The notes under the pieces: generated by a model
What the model was told of the DNA's origin: nothing
Databases searched by the model: none
The model's input: only the letters and a program-made list of their open reading frames with translations
Part shown: positions 11,667 through 23,353 of the stretch, piece by piece
Layout of the letters: every line of letters starts with the position of its first letter
Position numbering within the stretch: the first letter of the stretch is position 1
Translations under genes and position numbers: made by a program
Assembly (NCBI RefSeq): GCF_029852145.1
Contig: NC_079975.1
Coordinates: 13,451,275 to 13,515,274 of the forward strand
Reading direction: 5' to 3'
Length of the DNA: 64,000 nucleotides
Source of the DNA: Microplitis mediator
Taxonomy: Eukaryota > Arthropoda > Insecta > Hymenoptera > Braconidae

Positions 11667-13646
11667 TTATTCAGAGTCACTATCGATTACGACTTTAATT
11701 TTTTTGCGTATTGCTTGATGCCGAGTAGGCGAAATTGGCGGTGGAGTTGGAGACTTTTGTTTTTTTGGAGGAGCTCGTCTAGATCGAGTTACACGACCTG
11801 TTAAAATTAAGGAATGCATGAGAAAAAAATCGATAATTAAACAAATAAAATATTTTTTTATATTAATAATACCTTCTGATAAAATATTTTTGGGATTTAA
11901 AGAAGCAGCTTCTTGAATACGTTCACGTTTACGTTTAGCTGCCCTGCATTTTTCCAAAGTTGGCCGTCCAGAAACACCATTTTCTTTTAATAATTCTTTC
12001 AATTTATTAATCCGTTGTGTATCACTTTTACAACCAGACCAAAATCTTTTATAACATTGTACTCTTATACCTGCCTCGCGTATTAATTTTTTTAAGTTTG
12101 CAACTTTTTTCTCAAAAGTAGCTGCCTTGGTGGGCTAATAAAAAAATAAATAAATGAAATAATAATAAATAATAAGTTTACAAAACTTACTCTAGCCGCA
12201 TTTACCTTTTTTTTTGTACTTTTATTTTTATCTCCATCTTTTTCATCTTCATCGCTGTTACTGTCATCATCATCTTCACTTTCTGATGATTTTTTAGATT
12301 CATCAGTACCATCAGATTCTACATCTTTAGTATTTTTCTTTTTATTATCGGTCTTTTCATTGTCATTTTCATCATTTTCCTCATCTTCAGAAGTATTTTT
12401 TTTTTTTTTAACAAGTTTTGAATTTTTATTATTTTTAGAAACTTTGGAAGCTTTCGAAGATTTTAATTTTTTATTCGATTTATCACTTTTAGTATCGACT
12501 TCATCGCTAACATCATTGTCATCTGAATGATTTTGGTTGTCTACTTTATGATTTACAACAGATTTTGATTTTTTTTTATCTTTGTTCTCTTCAACTTTAG
12601 AAATATTTTCATCATCTTTATCATTTTCACTTTCACTTAATTCATCTTCTGAAGATTTTCTAGTATTTTTTGCAGGACGACCTCGAGATTGCTTGGCATT
12701 TTTCGGTTTTTTAGTTGACGTTTGAACATTTTTTTTTTTCTTTATTTCAACATGATCTCGATCAGAATCACTTTCTGAATCCATATTTAATGGATAAATA
12801 TAATTAATAATTTTTGATTCATTTTCTTTTTTCTTAATCTTTTTAGTTTTAACACTTGGACTGTCAGTATCTGAGGGAATTTTTTCATCAGAATTATCAG
12901 ATTTTCCATCTGTTTTATTTTTTGTATCATTTTTTATTTTTTTTTCTTCCATGTCTTCATCTTCATCTGAATTTTCGGCTTCTGATACTTTCATCTCTAA
13001 TGTTGAATCATTTGATGGTTCCTTAACGATAATTGTTTTTGGCCGAGTTTTAAATTCCTCTTCTTTTTCACTGTCCGATGAGGCCTCTTTCTCACTAGCA
13101 CATTCTACCGAAAGTTCTAAGCCATCGACAACTTCAGAATCCTGATCATTATTTTTAATCTCAGATTTAAAATTATCTGTCTCGTCATTTATTTTTTTAT
13201 TAACAGAGGCAAGTTTACTCATTTCATCCTTTGCATCAATTTCATTTAAAATAGATTCATCTTTCTGTAAAACAAAAATTTTTTTTTAATAAAAAATTAA
13301 TAATTTGATAAAAGTACTGGATTAAAATAATTACTTCAGAGTCGTTTGATTCACTTGATGGTTTATTTTCTTCAGAATTTGTTTTATCTTTTTTAAGTTG
13401 TTTAATTTCTTCTTTATCAACATCTTTTTGTAGAGAATCATTCATTTTTTTAGAAGAAATATCATCGTCGGTTTTAGACTCATTTTTATTTTCTTCGACC
13501 CGAGGTTTTTTAATACATGCTTCATCAAGGTCATCATCCTCACGTGGACGTTTTTTTATGATTTCTAACCTGCTCGTATCATTATCCAACTCACATTCCG
13601 TTAAAATTTCCTTTTTTTTATCAGTATTTTCACAGTCCGACTCCAT
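11667..13646 (-). CDS. HIRIP3: HIRIP3-like histone chaperone, 4 exons
   Basis: Minus-strand coding exons are 13646-13335, 13264-12191, 12134-11873 and 11797-11667, totalling 1779 nt (592 residues). The first about 450 residues are an extremely charged, disordered Asp/Glu/Ser/Lys region with long acidic and KKKK tracts. The C-terminal about 130 residues carry the conserved part: a LKKLIREAGIRV helix, YKRFWSGC, LKELLKENGVSGRPTLEKC, then AASLNPKNIL and an RSRR tail. This order matches the C-terminal domain of HIRA-interacting protein 3, a nuclear H2A-H2B-binding chaperone. Human HIRIP3 is about 556 residues. Only the C-terminal domain is diagnostic; the acidic part could belong to many nuclear proteins. 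The start ATG at 13646 opens directly into the charged region. Confidence 0.8.
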
Positions 13647-15068
13647 TATTCTTTATTTATGACTAAAATGTAGATAAAAAAAAAAATGATTAGCTCTAAG
13701 GAAAAAATCATATTTTTATTGTTGATTAATAATACGACTAATTTTCTAAGTTAATTAATTATTTAACTACGCGTAAAAATGTATAGATATAATAAAAAAC
13801 CTCATTGTTATTGACGAAACGAACCTCGCATTATTTTTACAATATTTTGTAACCATTTTATTAGTCTTATATTTTTTAAATTTATAGATAAATAAATAGC
13901 CTGTATACATAATAATATATAAAAATGTAAACTTACTGTAATCCACGTTTTTGTTTGTAAATATTAGTACAGTAATATTTTTATCAGCTACTAACAATTT
14001 GCGCGGCAAAATATAATCACAACCTCTAATATTATTGCAGACCAAGCTCGTTAAATAACCGCCCAAATTATGTAGGAGAAGAAAATTCTTGGAAATGGAT
14101 ATTTACTTGTAGCCCCTTCACTTCTAAAAAATTAAATAAATGCGCATGCGTTCTATCCACACAAAAAGTACACAAATATACTTGTGCTTCATATAATTTT
14201 AATTTAAAACTAATTACAAACTGCTTATAATTAATTTAAATTCTACATGTGAAAAATTGATTCAATTTGTAATATATAAATGTATGACTCAAAATTTTAA
14301 GTGTCACAAAATTTATTTAGTATTTTCACTGTAGTATTAAGTTATACCGGTTATACAAAGAAAAACACGACGAAAGGTGTTGCTCTACAAACATCTTTAT
14401 GTAAAAATTAATGATACTGAAATTAGCCGACGCCTATTAATTTTTTGATTTTTTTTTTTAAAGATAAATTAAAAAAAACAGTATTTAAAAAAAATTGCAC
14501 CTAGTTTTTGTAATTTTCTACATGTGCATATTTAAAGTTTTCTTGCTTTTTGTCATTGATTTGTTGGAAAAAAAAATTCGAAAATTGTTTATTGTTTAAT
14601 AACTTCAAGATCATAAAGATAAAAAAAAATACCAATAAAATTGTCTCAGCAAAAGAGTGTACCTCGGGTGTTTTCAGTTTTTACTCCCACTCTGGGTGTT
14701 CTATGGGCCTATAGCGTACGAGTATTTTCAATTAACGCGCCCGGCGACAAGTCGACAAACTTATTTAAATGCTCGTTTGGGATTACGGGTAGGGTAAGTG
14801 ACCATCAGTGAAAAATTACGATGTTGGTCGATAAAGTAACCCAATTTACCCCGTTACAAATTATGTATAATTCTATATGAAAAATGCCCCGAAATAATTA
14901 AATTCTTTTACAATGTATTATATAATTCGTATATTTTTGTTCATATAGTAGATACTCTATAATTTTAATAAAATTAATTTTTTTTTTGTTCAGTTCAATT
15001 TCAATTTCAAAGGAAAATTATTTATAGAAACATTGATAATAAATGTTAATGCCATGATGTAATATCAA

Positions 15069-16008
15069 CCCATGCCATAAATTAAAGGAACAGAAAAATT
15101 TTAGAAATTTTTTTGTGATTTTTGCAAAGCTGGAACTTCGTGAAAAATAATCGTATCGAGATTTGAAAAAAAGCATTTTGTAGCTTGAAATCTCGTTTCA
15201 ATGCATTTTGATCAACTTTTTTTTAGAAATTCAGCCATGGCGCAAACATGAGAAATACCGCGAGACAAAAATTTTCGAAATTTTTTCTTTTCTTCGAGAG
15301 AGTCCACGGGCTGCGAAAAAAAATTTTCAGCTAAACCAATACATAGGTCGGTTAGAAAATTTAATCAGCTTTAATTTTCATTTTTTTGGAGATTCGTGCG
15401 ACAACTTGTCGCTGAGATATCAGCCTTCAAAGGAAAAATGATTCTTTTGGGTTTGATCATCGATATTTCAGGTACCAATGATTGCACAGTAAATTTGGGG
15501 GCGGCGTTTAAAACTTGAACAAATTCTCTATAAGACCCTTCCATCATTTTTTTAATTTTTTTAATTTTTAACATCCATCAGAAGTACAAAAAATGCCTTT
15601 TTGGTTTTTTAGTAAATCAACCGCTACTCTACAATTATCGATGAAAATAATAATGTTGCCAGGTACTTTTTTACCCTCCAATAACCCTGTAAATTTTAAA
15701 TTGATCTATCGAACCCTTTTGTCGGGGTCGATTGATCAAAGCTTTGCTAAACAATTAAAGGAACAAGTTTTGTTTTCCTCAAAATTAAAAAATAATTTTT
15801 TTTCGACTTTTCTTCCATTTTTGCGTTGGTTACTCAGTAAATGCAAAGAAAAGACAAAAAAAAAAAAAAGATTCGAACACGAAAAAACAAGTTTCAATTT
15901 GCTTTTTTTTTTAAATCTCGATACGATTATTTTTCACGAAGTTACAGCCTTGCAAAAGTCACAAAAAAATTTCTAAAATATTTCTGTTCCTTTAATTTAT
16001 GGCATGGG
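15069..16008. mobile_element. 940-bp element with about 120-bp terminal inverted repeats
   Basis: The left end (from CCCATGCCATAAATTAAAGG) is mirrored at the right end (…CCTTTAATTTATGGCATGGG). The mirroring continues inward through matching blocks such as AATCGTATCGAGATTT for about 120 bp, with a few mismatches. The interior has no conserved frame. It is a non-autonomous foldback-type DNA element; its superfamily is not determined. Confidence 0.8.
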
Positions 16009-16068
16009 TGTGTGATTCATGTAGAATTGTGTATAATTTTTTTTTACTCGGGTATAGAAAGCTTAATT

Positions 16069-16480
16069 CTAACAAAAACAGATTTTCTGTATAAAATCGC
16101 GCCAAGTACACGTTTAAAATTTTTTAAAAGTAAAATCGAAAAAATACCAAGTACCTAATAGAATTGAAAATCATGGAAAACATTTTCATAAAATTAAAAA
16201 AAAAATTGAATAACAAAATTTCAATGTACTTGGTGTGCATTACTAAATTTATTCGAGCAAAATTAATTTCTAATAAAATCAAAAAATGTTATTATTTTAC
16301 TATTTTGTAAGCACACCAAGTACATTGAAATTTTGTTATTGAATTTTATGAAAATGTTTTCCATGATTTTGAATTATCTTAGGTACTTGGTATTTTTTCG
16401 ATTTTACTTTTTTTTTTTACTTTTAAAAAATTTTTAACGTGTACTTGGCGGGATTTTATACAGAGAATCTGTTTTTGGTA
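16069..16480. repeat. Long hairpin: about 175-bp arms, 63-nt loop
   Basis: The left arm 16069-16243 and right arm 16307-16480 are inverse complements, with small indels in the A/T runs and a few substitutions. Each arm contains CCAAGTAC-type words three times (CGCCAAGTACACG, ACCAAGTACCTA, and TGTACTTGGTGTGC as inverse). It begins 60 bp after the previous element. If transcribed it would form one long stem. Confidence 0.85.
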
Positions 16481-18466
16481 GTATATATAAATCTCAATAT
16501 TTGGGGCAGCAAAGATACTTACTTCGGCTTATTTCGGGTTTTATCTACAGTCCGTAGTAAAATCAAGTAAAACATTCGAGCAAAATACTCTTTAACTATT
16601 TCGAGTATAGACAGAACTATGTATTTTTACAGAAAATGTATGATTCAAGGTTAAATTATTGTTTTTTTTAGCAATAAAAAGTTACTAAAGTTTAATTGAA
16701 TGAATAAAAAAAAAGTTTTATAAAGTATTTGGTGCAATTAATTTAAAATGAATGAAGTAATATTTTTTAATTCTCAAAAAATAAGTAGATCATGGTTGTT
16801 TTCTAGTAAGAAAAATTAATCATAATAAGTATTTTAATTAACTTTAATATGAACCAATAGTTTGTTACGTCTAATTTTTTACAAATCAGTGCTTGTTTAA
16901 TTATTAAAGCTTGTTTAGAGCACCTAGTGTTGGCTGTATTTTTACTGATAATCTTGGTAATTTTGCTCCTGTCAGGGTTATTTTTTCATCCCCTGAAAAG
17001 TATACTTAGAATTCATTTTTACTCTTAATGTGGAAATCATTCAATTCGCAACAATTTACTGATTACACGAATGAAGAATCCAATTATTTGAGAAATGTTT
17101 AAATATTATTTTTTGGGGCAGACTAGGTTACCCTTACAAGATAAAGTTATTTTGGTTCAAAGTTGAAGCCTTAAAAAATATTTAATTTCTTTAATGTTAA
17201 TTAAATTTAAATATTTATTAAAATACTTTTTTAATTACTTGTGCCGTTTAGTAATGGGTACTTGATATTTACTTTTGTATCTGAGAAATTTAATAACGTA
17301 ATATGACAACTCTAACTATTAGTACTATAAAAAGTATGACACTAATTTATTTGTTATATTTAATATTAATGATAGATATTTTTTTAAACGCTTTTTCTTA
17401 TTTTATGTCTAATAATTAAATCATTTGTTTTTTATTCTTAATAAATAAATACAAGTGTCCACAATCGGTATTCTGTCAATAGTTGGGTCTTTTACCTAAT
17501 ATAGAATTTATTCTTAATTAATAATTATTAATGTTTTTATAATAGATTTATTATTTTTAATTTTAGATACTCACTCACTCAATTAAATACTATTATTGTT
17601 TAATTTTTATGTTTATATAGAATCGTTAATTGTTCGTCCATTACCTGCCTCACTTCTCTAAATGCTTTCAACTTATCTGCTAAAAATATTATTGATACCC
17701 CAACTGTTTTCCTGAGTATTCTGGTCGATAATTTAAGTTTTACTGTTGTAGTACATGAAATTTCTATTTTATTATCTTTTCAAAAATCTAATCTTTCGAA
17801 ATGAAAATAAATTTTAGAAATACTCAAAACGTACAGGTTCTGTTAAATTAATTATAATTAATTCTATAGAGTTAAGAAAATGAACACTAATAATTTGTAT
17901 TACTCGCCTAATATTTGATTTGTCATTCCGAAGAAATAATTTTTTTTATCAAAAATATTGTCTGCATAACAATACAATTTCTCAACATTAAAATTACTAT
18001 CAGACATTTAAAATAAAATTTTTTGTACTTCCAAACGGGAATGTAATTTGATGATGATGATGATTATTATTCTTACTATTATTAGTATTTTCAGTACTTT
18101 TAAAAATATTAATTAGAAAATAGAATAAAATTATATCATGCCAAAAAAAGGATAGAATCATATAGATTATGTTCTTATGTTTTATTTGAACAAAAAGAAC
18201 AATCGATAATCGATAAAATTTATTAAAATGAAATTTAAAAAAATATACTTTTTATCATCAAAATCATAACAATATATAGCTAAAAACCTTCTTTGAAATA
18301 CGCAGAATTTTGTGATATAATTTCATGTCAAAGTATTCAGTAGTTTTTATGTGATGCGCGTTCAAAAAGAAGACCTATCATTTTATAGATATAGATATCG
18401 AACGCCTAATATTTATTGCAAAGTTTAGAAAAATTCATTTATTTTTTAATTAAGTTGTGGATTATT

Positions 18467-19525
18467 ATGAATGAATTATTAATTTGTTTTGTTAAATATT
18501 TTTTTCAATTAGTTTTTACAAGTATGTTCACTAATAATAATAATAACAATTAACAAAAATATTATTCTTTAGGTTTAAAAAATTACTCCAATCTTTGTTT
18601 TGTACCAAAATATGAACCACCAAAGCCAAATGATTTAATTCAACTTGAAAATTTCATAAAAAGTGAAGGAAAATTATGTGTTTTAACTGGCGCTGGCGTT
18701 TCAACGGAAAGTGGAATTCCCGATTACAGGTCAGAAGGAGTAGGATTATATGCTACGAGTAACAGGAGACCTGTTTTATATCAAGAGTTTAGGAATCATG
18801 ATCATATTAGAAGAAGATATTGGGCTAGAAATTACATTGGTTGGCCAAGGTTAGCTACAGTACTTTTATAATAATTTAAAGATGAATAAATAATTATTAA
18901 TTTTAACAGATTTTCAAAATTCAAACCAAATTTCACTCATCATATTCTCAAACACTTAGAAGATATGAACCTTGTATCATGTGTTATAACTCAAAATGTT
19001 GATGGATTACATTCAAAAGCAGGCAGCCGTAATGTAATAGAATTACATGGAACTGGCTACACAGTAATGTGTTTAAATTGTGATAATAAAATTTATAGAC
19101 ATGATTTTCAAAAGATTTTAGATAAATTAAATCCAACTGTTAATGCCGTTAGTAAAGAAATACGACCTGACGGTGACGTAGAACTTTCAGAAGAACAAAT
19201 CCAAGGATTTATTTTACCACCGTGTAATAATTGTGGTGGAATATTGAAACCTGATATCGTATTTTTTGGAGACAATGTACCAAGACACACTGTTGAAAAA
19301 GTTCAAAGTGCTGTCGATAAAGCTGATGCATTATTAGTACTTGGAACATCTCTAACTACATTCTCAGGCTACAGAATTATTTTACAAGCAGAAGAAGCTA
19401 AAAAATCAATTGCAATTGTCAATATTGGTGACACTAGAGCTGATAAATATGCTACTATTAAATTGAATACTAGATGTGGTGAAGTATTCAAACAATTATT
19501 TCCCACTTTGAAATTTTATCACTAA
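18467..19525 (+). CDS. Sirt4: SIRT4, mitochondrial NAD-dependent sirtuin, 3 exons
   Basis: Coding exons are 18467-18521, 18573-18849 and 18910-19525, giving 948 nt (315 residues; human SIRT4 is 314). The Rossmann signature TGAGVSTESGIPDYRSEGVG, an RRYWARNYIGWP motif, QNVDGLHSKAGS, and the catalytic histidine in ELHGTG are all present. The zinc-binding cysteines are CLNC and CNNCGG, followed by KPDIVFFGDNV and LGTSL. The RYWARN-GWP segment and LSEEQ insert are typical of the SIRT4 class. SIRT4 acts in the mitochondrial matrix as an ADP-ribosyltransferase/deacylase that restrains glutamate and leucine catabolism. The N-terminus (ATG at 18467) is short, hydrophobic and lacks acidic residues after residue 3, so a targeting role is plausible. 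This first exon is the least certain part of the model. Confidence 0.92.
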
Positions 19526-20829
19526 ATTAATGCATAACTTAGTAAGTTATTTGTTTATTTCATTTAATTTACGCCGATCAGCATTGTGCATAGAAAAATT
19601 AATCATATTAATTTTGAAAAAAAAAAAAAAAAAAGATAAATTATTAAACAATCAGTCACAAAAAGATATTGCGCCATATTGCTCGTATGATTATTATTAG
19701 CAGAATTAACCAGTACATAATGGCTTTTTTACATTCGCTGAAAACGATGAGAGGTACCCACTTGCCTGCGACTAATTAAGCTACTAATCTTAAATTGCTG
19801 GTGTGTGTCACTGATGCTGTTTACATTTTCTGACTGCATAAAGTAGCGTAAACATTGTATGTAAATAAATTATGTATATATTAAAATTATTATTTATTGC
19901 AATTTGTAAATAAATATATATAGATAATTCAAATACTATAATATAAAAATCCATAAAAAAATTATTTGAGTGAATTAAAATTACGATTTCATAACTTTAG
20001 TACAAATTAATGTATAATAATATATTGCGTAGCAAAGGATAAAACCAGACGATTTCAGACGAGGGTTAAGTCGACTACCCAAGTCGAAAATGAAAACTAA
20101 CATCCCCTGAAGTCTGAAATTGTTTTATCCCGTGCTATACACATACACTATAATCTTCATGATTACCTGCATTGATACTGGAATTTTTAATATTTAGAGC
20201 CAGAAAAACACTACTTTCTGGCCAATATACGCGGCAAAAATGTAAAGCTGTAATTTAGATATGCAAGTTTAATGATTTAACAAGGAAAACAATGGCTATT
20301 ATTAACATGATAATTTTTTAACTTACTGCTGTAAAAATTGAAAACGAAAAATAAAAATTTTAAAAAATTGTTTTTTTAAAGATTTTGTTGCATAACTCGT
20401 AAATCGCTTGACCGGTTTATTTCTAAGTTTGATCAAATCTAAATCTTAACAAGCCCTTTCGATTGCCGCAAAGTACGTGCAAACCGGTCGATTTGTTTCA
20501 AAGATATCGTCGGACAATAATTGCTTTTTTTCAGCGAAATCTATATTTTTTTAGTCCAACCGATTTTTGAGCTCGGTCCATAGGGTCAACGATTTTTCAG
20601 ATTTTTAGGAGATTTCTTATAGAAATCTGGTTATTGCGTATGTCCTCATGGTGGGATTTTCAAAGAATTTTGTCATAATCTATAACAAAATTCGTCAAGT
20701 AGGTTGCAAAAATACTATTAGTTAAAAAATTTATAGTGCTGACAGAATTGCAATTAACCTAATTGCCAAAACCACATCAGTTTCCAATAGTGCAGAGAAA
20801 GATACATAAATTTCAGAAAAATTGAAAAG

Positions 20830-21310
20830 GGTCGGTGTCAAAAGTGGTCGATTTGGCATGGAATGCCCCATATGTATGTGATATAACACACCATGTCTGA
20901 GTGATTGTGGCCACAATTCTTATCGGATCATTATATGAAAGTTGGTATAATTTTTCTTTGGGCGATTACCATGATTAAGTTCTAAGATGAGCAAAATCGG
21001 TCCATTAGTTTAGGAGTTGTGGACGTTTGAAATTTTTTTTGATTTTCATAAAAATGTCCTTTTATTGTTTTATTTTTAAATAACTTCTGAATCGAAAGTT
21101 ATAACTCAATTTTGGAAAATGGATTTTAAAGTTCGTAAGATGAGCTATGATTTCTGCTAAATAACTTATCAATTCAACGATTTCTTCTTACCGTTTGATT
21201 ATCTTGAAAATTTGAAAACACAATTCAAGAAATTTACTTTCGCAGCTTTACAATCAAATTACTTATGAATACGAAACTCAATTTCGTAAAATTCATGTTG
21301 TACCCTCGGT
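20830..21310 (-). repeat. Interspersed repeat family B, inverted copy
   Basis: The block reading ATTACCATGATTAAGTTC, with the adjacent GAGCAAAATCGGTCCATTAG, is the inverse of family B sequence at 4980-5050 and 29745-29800. Its upstream edge (20830-20875) contains GGTCGATTTGGCATGGAATG, which also forms the outer end of the large palindrome at 51924-52988. Family B and the palindrome may therefore be related or nested. Confidence 0.6.
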
Positions 21311-21535
21311 CAAAAAAAAAATAACATGATTTTGACTTTCTTGACTTGATTTTGGCTAATCCTACTTTTTTTTTAACTTCAATATGAATTTTTTAACTCA
21401 AAAATTTGAGTCTTCAAATTCAAGTCAAGTTTCATTTGAAATTGACATATTTGACTTAAAAATTTAAGTTAACAGTCAAATCTAAGACAACAAGACTTTA
21501 ATTTGACTTGGTTGTCGTACATCGGCAAGTAAGAC

Positions 21536-22012
21536 AATTCCTGTTACAGCTACAGGTCTGGTCATGTAGCTGTAACAGGAATGTCCTGTAGTATTTACAG
21601 GTCTAGTTCTATTACAGCCACAGGATCATGCTACAGGAACGTTCCTGTTGCAGCAACATTTCTTTTTTTTCCATGTTTCTGTTAAAACAATTTTAGGAAC
21701 CCGTTCGGCTAAAAAATATTCGAGGTTTTCGAAGTCTAGGCAGCCCATTTTACCCCCGCCCCCAACCCTTTTCATGTTAAAAATTTTGGGGGACCCATTT
21801 TGCCCCCCCCCCCCTTCCCCTATTGATATATATAATTAAATTTATATATTATACTCATTATGAATTCAAGACTATTCCTGTATATGCAACAGGAATATTC
21901 CTATGGCTGCAACAGAATTTATCTTGTGAATTCTACAGGACTTTTCTGTTGCTGCAACAGGACTGAGTCCTGTAGCTGCCACAGGGCCAGGTCCTGTTGC
22001 AGCAACAGTTTT
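21536..22012. repeat. Cluster of about 20-bp CCTGT…ACAGG palindromic words
   Basis: Two groups (21536-21660 and 21870-22012) consist of repeated imperfect palindromes such as TCCTGTTGCAGCAACAG and TTCCTGTTACAGCTACAGG. They are separated by about 200 bp that include a C-rich run of about 12 bases near 21793. No coding potential. It may be one element with subterminal repeats, or a degenerate satellite. Confidence 0.55.
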
Positions 22013-22309
22013 TTTTTCGTATACCTGTGTGTCGAGGTCGCTCATCAGGGCCATTGGTTTCAGTCATAAAATGACTGAATCCAATGGTCCCAATTTTTTC
22101 ATAACTAACAAACCACTGTGTATCTTTTGGCAAATTACATAGTGACTTCTTTCAACGTTAGTTACGTTTACATGACGAAAAATATAAAATAATAAAATGA
22201 AAAATATCAGTCTCTCTAGTCTTGCTTTATTTTGAATTTTTGAAATTACGCCAAAATCAAGTAATTTTTTGATCGAGGACCTTATGAAAAAAGCATTAAT
22301 TAACACTAT

Positions 22310-22500
22310 TATAACTTTTTCTCAACTGATTAGTTAATTTTTTATGGCGTTTCAGAGGCATAATAATCAATTTTGTAAGATCGCAATTGTCTATACGGTA
22401 CTTTTTACAAATTTTAAAAGATAAAAATGTAATTTTACACGAGAATTTTCCCAGTTGACATCATGGCTTTGATAAATTGAAAATATAAAAAAAAGAAATC
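22310..22500 (-). repeat. Interspersed repeat family B, partial inverted copy
   Basis: TTTTTTATGGCGTTTCAGAG and AAGATCGCAATTG are inverse matches to the 4740-4800 block of family B copy 1. The copy stops where the TGATTAAAAA element begins at 22499. Confidence 0.6.
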
Positions 22501-22652
22501 CCTGATTAAAAAGAATGATTAAAAATGATTTCACACGTTAAATGTCCATAAGAGACAGGATTAGAAATGATTTGAAGGATTAAAAAGTATTTAAAATGAT
22601 TAAAAATTAAATCATTTTAAATACTTTTTAATAATTTTTTTAAATCAGGGAT
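22499..22652. repeat. Short palindromic element with CCTGATTAAAAA ends (family N)
   Basis: The ends CCTGATTAAAAA and TTTTTTTAAATCAGGG are inverted. The interior has a near-perfect palindrome, AAAAAGTATTTAAAATGATT against its complement, centred near 22607. A longer element with the same ends is at 51404-51900. Confidence 0.65.
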
Positions 22653-22824
22653 GAATACTCATTAGTTATTGTTCAAATAATATTGTAAAATCAATTTGAA
22701 ATTTAATTTCTGTATTAGAGTAAGAAATATAGTATGTATACTTTATGAAAACTTCTAAACAATTAAATTTTTAAATAAGAAATATCGACGTTCTCATTAG
22801 CAAAATGTCAAACTTAATATTTTT

Positions 22825-23353
22825 AACTTCCCGCTAAGAAAATTCGAAATTCCATCAGATGTCGACGTTTTGAGGTCCTAGGAAGCTCTTCTGACTATTT
22901 TCAGAATGATTTCCGAGTGTGTGTGTGTAAACTCTTTATAACTTTTTAACTAATGAACCGATTACAATGGTTAAGGCGGCAATCGAAAGAGCTTGTTAGC
23001 CATCAACTTTTCTGAAAATTTAGATCATTTGATCGAGTAGACTCGAAAATATTGGCAAATTACGAAAAAAAAAATTTTTTTTTTTTTTAGTTTTTTATTG
23101 ATTTCTCAGAAACGACTTATACGACCGATTTCAAAATCTAATCAGCTCTAAAACTTAATAAAACGCGTCGACTGCCGCCTTAGCCATCAAAATCGGTCAA
23201 TTTGATCGTGAGATATCGTGGGAGAAAGAAATGCTAAAAAACGGTTATTTTGGAAATCGATGGCACATAAAAGTATTTTCGAGCTCAAAGAGCTCGAAAA
23301 TGTATCCACAACAATGTTTTCGAGCTTAAGGAGCTCGAAAACAGCGGGAAGTT
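22825..23353. repeat. 529-bp element with perfect 11-bp terminal inverted repeats
   Basis: It begins AACTTCCCGCT and ends AGCGGGAAGTT. The interior contains a GTGTGTGTGTAAAC word, CAATCGAAAGAGCTTGTTAG, and two copies of the palindrome TTTTCGAGCT…AGCTCGAAAA near 23276-23341. No transposase frame is present, so it is a non-autonomous DNA element. Confidence 0.65.

Larger units (their letters stand above)
13647..18466. other. Long intergenic region between HIRIP3-like gene and SIRT4
   Basis: The two genes are divergent, so both promoters should lie in this 4.8 kb. Two inverted-repeat elements occupy 15069-16480. The segments 13770-15060 and 16490-18460 show only AT-rich sequence with stop codons in all frames. 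A slightly GC-richer patch lies at about 14690-14780 without recognisable content. Confidence 0.45.

Noticed and set aside
13767..14066. 99-residue minus-strand frame upstream of the HIRIP3-like gene
   Set aside because: AT-driven composition (I, Y, K, N, F) with no motif; position fits an upstream non-coding region.
21860..22133. Cys-rich short frames on both strands (CCCNRTE-like)
   Set aside because: They are translations of the CCTGTTGCAGCAACAGG array in different frames.
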